A stretch of 34,394 bases of DNA from an uncultured Granulosicoccaceae bacterium. Its GTDB lineage: Bacteria > Pseudomonadota > Gammaproteobacteria > Granulosicoccales > Granulosicoccaceae. This document shows positions 32,692-34,394 of this stretch, piece by piece. The stretch spans positions 1 through 34,394 of the forward strand of contig CAKZVB010000329.1 of the NCBI GenBank assembly GCA_937922015.1, in the 5' to 3' direction. Made by a program: the position numbers and the translations under genes. How positions within the stretch are numbered: position 1 is the first letter of the stretch; the number at the start of each line of letters is the position of its first letter. The notes below the pieces were generated by a model, which worked only from the letters and a program-made list of their open reading frames with translations, was not told the DNA's origin and ran no database searches.

Positions 32692-33825
32692 TTATTTAAA
32701 CGGTAGCCCGAGAGCGAGAACCTTTTTTATAATACCTGCTCGACCACTGGCTTTCATTTTACCCATCAGTGCTTTTGATTGTGTTTTAACAGTTTCTATG
32801 CTCACACTTCTGCGTTCAGCGACCAATTTATAACCAAGCCCTTCTCCAGCGATTAATTCTGCAATGTCGGTTTCTGCCGGAGTCAACGAGTAGACTCTCC
32901 GGATCATTTCCTTGTTAAGGGCCAAACCCCTTCCTGGATCGATCAATAAGGCCAACACTCCTTTGAAATTACTTTCTACTTCGGAATTTGAATCTATTAG
33001 CGGTGATAGTTCAACTAACAGACTATCTGTTTCTTCATCACTGCCCAGTCTGACGTAATGGCTGCTGGCCTTCCCTCCCTCTATTACGGTATCGGCTATT
33101 GTGCTTACTGCCGATTTTAAGTCATCAGCGAATTTGCCATTAGACGTAAGTCTGCCATTGATAACCTGCAAACGATTACTTCGATCGATGGTCTCTTTAG
33201 CGAATTCATTACTCAATATGACTGTAGAATCATTTCGCAACAACAGCATACCCAGGTTAATTCGATCCAGTACGGTCAATACTGCAGAGTACCTTTCTCG
33301 AATTGAGTCGTACATTCGGCCTAATGCGACGGCCTGTGCAATGTGCGGAAAATATGGGGAAAATTGCGCGAATTCTTCGCTAGTCACGTTGTCACGATCA
33401 AGACCATACTGAAAAGCAATGACATCATTCCATGCTTTTTCATCATTTAGCCGAACACCAAATCGATGAAACAACCCCATTTTCTCCCGAACGAAAACGA
33501 TATCCGGCCTCTGCATTATAGATTCTATATCATGAAAACCCGGGTCGGTAACCATTTCTCCGGGAGTCATTCGCAGGGACTTTTGTACAATGGGGGCTTC
33601 GTACTTTGCGTATTTCCGGTTGTACTCGGCCATGACTTTTTTGTCCTGGTTACTCGATACAGCCCCGAACTGATTGGGTGCATCCGTAACCGGGCCGGTG
33701 AAATCGACAACGATAAGACCGGCAGCTTTTGCTCCAACTACTGGAAGCAATCGATCCAGCAGTGTCGGCCATTTTTCAGGAGAGTTTTGTGTACTATAGA
33801 GATCGGCGATGAGTTGGGTGTTCAT
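32692..33825 (-). CDS. LuxR family transcriptional regulator, large sensory type
   Basis: 377 residues. The C-terminal helix-turn-helix (about 310-365) carries L-T-P-A-E-T-D-I-A-E-L-I-A-G and S-I-E-T-V-K-T-Q-S-K-A-L-M-G-K-M, as in LuxR proteins. The N-terminal 300 residues include a PAS-like stretch around 195-300 (L-G-M-L-L-L-R-N-D-S-T-V-I-L-S-N, then G-R-L-T-S-N-G) and an unrecognised first domain. The architecture is common in marine gammaproteobacteria with many orphan LuxR regulators. No strong ribosome-binding site is visible. The targets are unknown; the nearest genes are the TetR-controlled operon and the DUF3237 gene. Confidence 0.92.
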   Translation of the reverse strand: MNTQLIADLYSTQNSPEKWPTLLDRLLPVVGAKAAGLIVVDFTGPVTDAPNQFGAVSSNQDKKVMAEYNRKYAKYEAPIVQKSLRMTPGEMVTDPGFHDIESIMQRPDIVFVREKMGLFHRFGVRLNDEKAWNDVIAFQYGLDRDNVTSEEFAQFSPYFPHIAQAVALGRMYDSIRERYSAVLTVLDRINLGMLLLRNDSTVILSNEFAKETIDRSNRLQVINGRLTSNGKFADDLKSAVSTIADTVIEGGKASSHYVRLGSDEETDSLLVELSPLIDSNSEVESNFKGVLALLIDPGRGLALNKEMIRRVYSLTPAETDIAELIAGEGLGYKLVAERRSVSIETVKTQSKALMGKMKASGRAGIIKKVLALGLPFK

Positions 33826-34148
33826 TCTCGATTCGATTAATTCAGTTACAGATATTGATAGATACTACCAAATTATGGGACAACCAAATGTTTATTGAAC
33901 GTATAAAATATGTCTTAATACCGGCTATTTGGTGAATGCTCAAACAACGACGGTGATCTGACGTTAAGGGGTTGCATCATCCATTATTGTTTGGACGCTG
34001 CGATGCGTTTCGGGTCAGCTTAGATGACACACAGATAGTCAAAGCATGGCTGTAAAAAACATTGACTAAATGAGCGGCGCGGGCGCAGGTAAGCCTTTTT
34101 TGGCGAATAGTTACGACAGGCCGCAAACAGCCCGAACTGGCTGATTAT
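33826..34148. other. Intergenic region upstream of the LuxR-type gene
   Basis: A+T-rich, no gene recognised. A weak 5-bp stem (34128-34132 with 34139-34143, minus strand CAGCC/GGCTG followed by TTTG) lies just after the DUF3237 stop and may be its terminator. Confidence 0.4.
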
Positions 34149-34394
34149 TTAACGTATAGCAAACAATCTGATTACCACTGACGACTGCTCCCGATGGCCG
34201 ACACCTATGAACAGTGTCCGGTTTACCCAGGCGTATCTTTTGTCACCTGTCTCAAGGCGGGCTTGCGTTCTCATATAGTACCTATCGGGCGATACGATCT
34301 CTCCGCGGGCAATAGCTTCTATCACTTCTGTCGGTCCGTGCCTGAAGCCGTAGTTAATGATTTCGATAATAGCGCCATCGTCAGTTTCCATGGC
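34149..34394 (-). CDS. DUF3237 protein, C-terminal part (5' end beyond the window)
   Basis: The visible 81 residues carry the family's C-terminal half: T-D-D-G-A-I-I-E-I, G-F-R-H-G-P, R-Y-Y-M-R-T-Q-A-R-L-E-T-G and R-Y-A-W-V-N-R-T-L-F-I-G-V-G. DUF3237 proteins are about 150 residues, and the frame is open to the edge of the window, so the Met at 34391 is internal and the gene begins outside. They are small beta-barrel-like proteins of unknown function, sometimes found beside aromatic-degradation genes. It lies upstream of the LuxR-type gene on the same strand. Confidence 0.85.
   Translation of the reverse strand, partial: AMETDDGAIIEIINYGFRHGPTEVIEAIARGEIVSPDRYYMRTQARLETGDKRYAWVNRTLFIGVGHREQSSVVIRLFAIR

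Noticed and set aside
34149-34391. The 80-residue DUF3237 fragment as a complete small gene
   Set aside because: The frame continues to the window edge and the family is about 150 residues, so the 5' part lies outside.

Overview
The window looks like a chromosomal segment of a heterotrophic, probably marine gammaproteobacterium. The grounds are three-component and TAXI-type TRAP transporters, LysR, LuxR, MarR and TetR regulators, lipoproteins with classical lipoboxes, a Tat-exported metallo-hydrolase, and densely packed genes on both strands. No rRNA, tRNA, CRISPR array, phage gene or intact insertion sequence was recognised. I cannot fix the genus from this sequence.

Layout. (a) 0.2-8.5 kb, + strand: a three-helix membrane protein reminiscent of PycTM/SLATT effectors, a membrane-anchored MutS-family ATPase, and a very large lipoprotein with four Ig-like, one F5/8-type-C-like and one PA14-like module ahead of an ImpA/M60-like zinc peptidase domain (HEMGH). 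(b) 8.5-13.1 kb, - strand: a class V aminotransferase, a TAXI solute receptor and a fused TRAP permease, with an intrinsic terminator between receptor and permease. (c) 13.7-15.9 kb, + strand: a VOC-SDR-MFS operon ending in a 13-bp hairpin. (d) 16.1-19.8 kb: two CrgA-like LysR regulators flanking a small ORF and a LuxR-type regulator. (e) 20.1-22.4 kb, + strand: a lipoprotein with a ClpP-like Ser/His arrangement, and an EamA transporter. (f) 22.4-29.0 kb: a dctPQM TRAP operon (-) divergent from a MarR gene overlapping a feruloyl-CoA-synthase-type ligase (+), followed by a DUF3750 protein. The inferred function is uptake and CoA activation of hydroxycinnamates or similar acids. (g) 29.1-29.7 kb: a GNAT gene bracketed by two direct copies of a 41-bp repeat, with partial copies near 32.5 kb. 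(h) 30.2-32.3 kb, - strand: a TetR regulator, a Tat-exported metallo-beta-lactamase-fold protein and a ribosomal protein L31 paralogue. A shared palindromic operator (TACCTACTAGTAGGTA and variants) lies in the tetR promoter spacer, at the hydrolase promoter and just downstream of tetR. (i) 32.7-34.4 kb: a LuxR-type regulator and the C-terminal part of a DUF3237 protein cut by the window edge.

The most distinctive items are the TetR-operator/Tat-hydrolase/L31 module, the stem-loops after the receptor gene in both unrelated TRAP loci, the PycTM-like/membrane-MutS/giant metallopeptidase row, and the direct repeat around the acetyltransferase. The last 5 kb is visibly more A+T-rich (24 G/C of 60 bases at 30841-30900 against 34 of 60 at 7801-7860 by hand count), which may mark a different origin.
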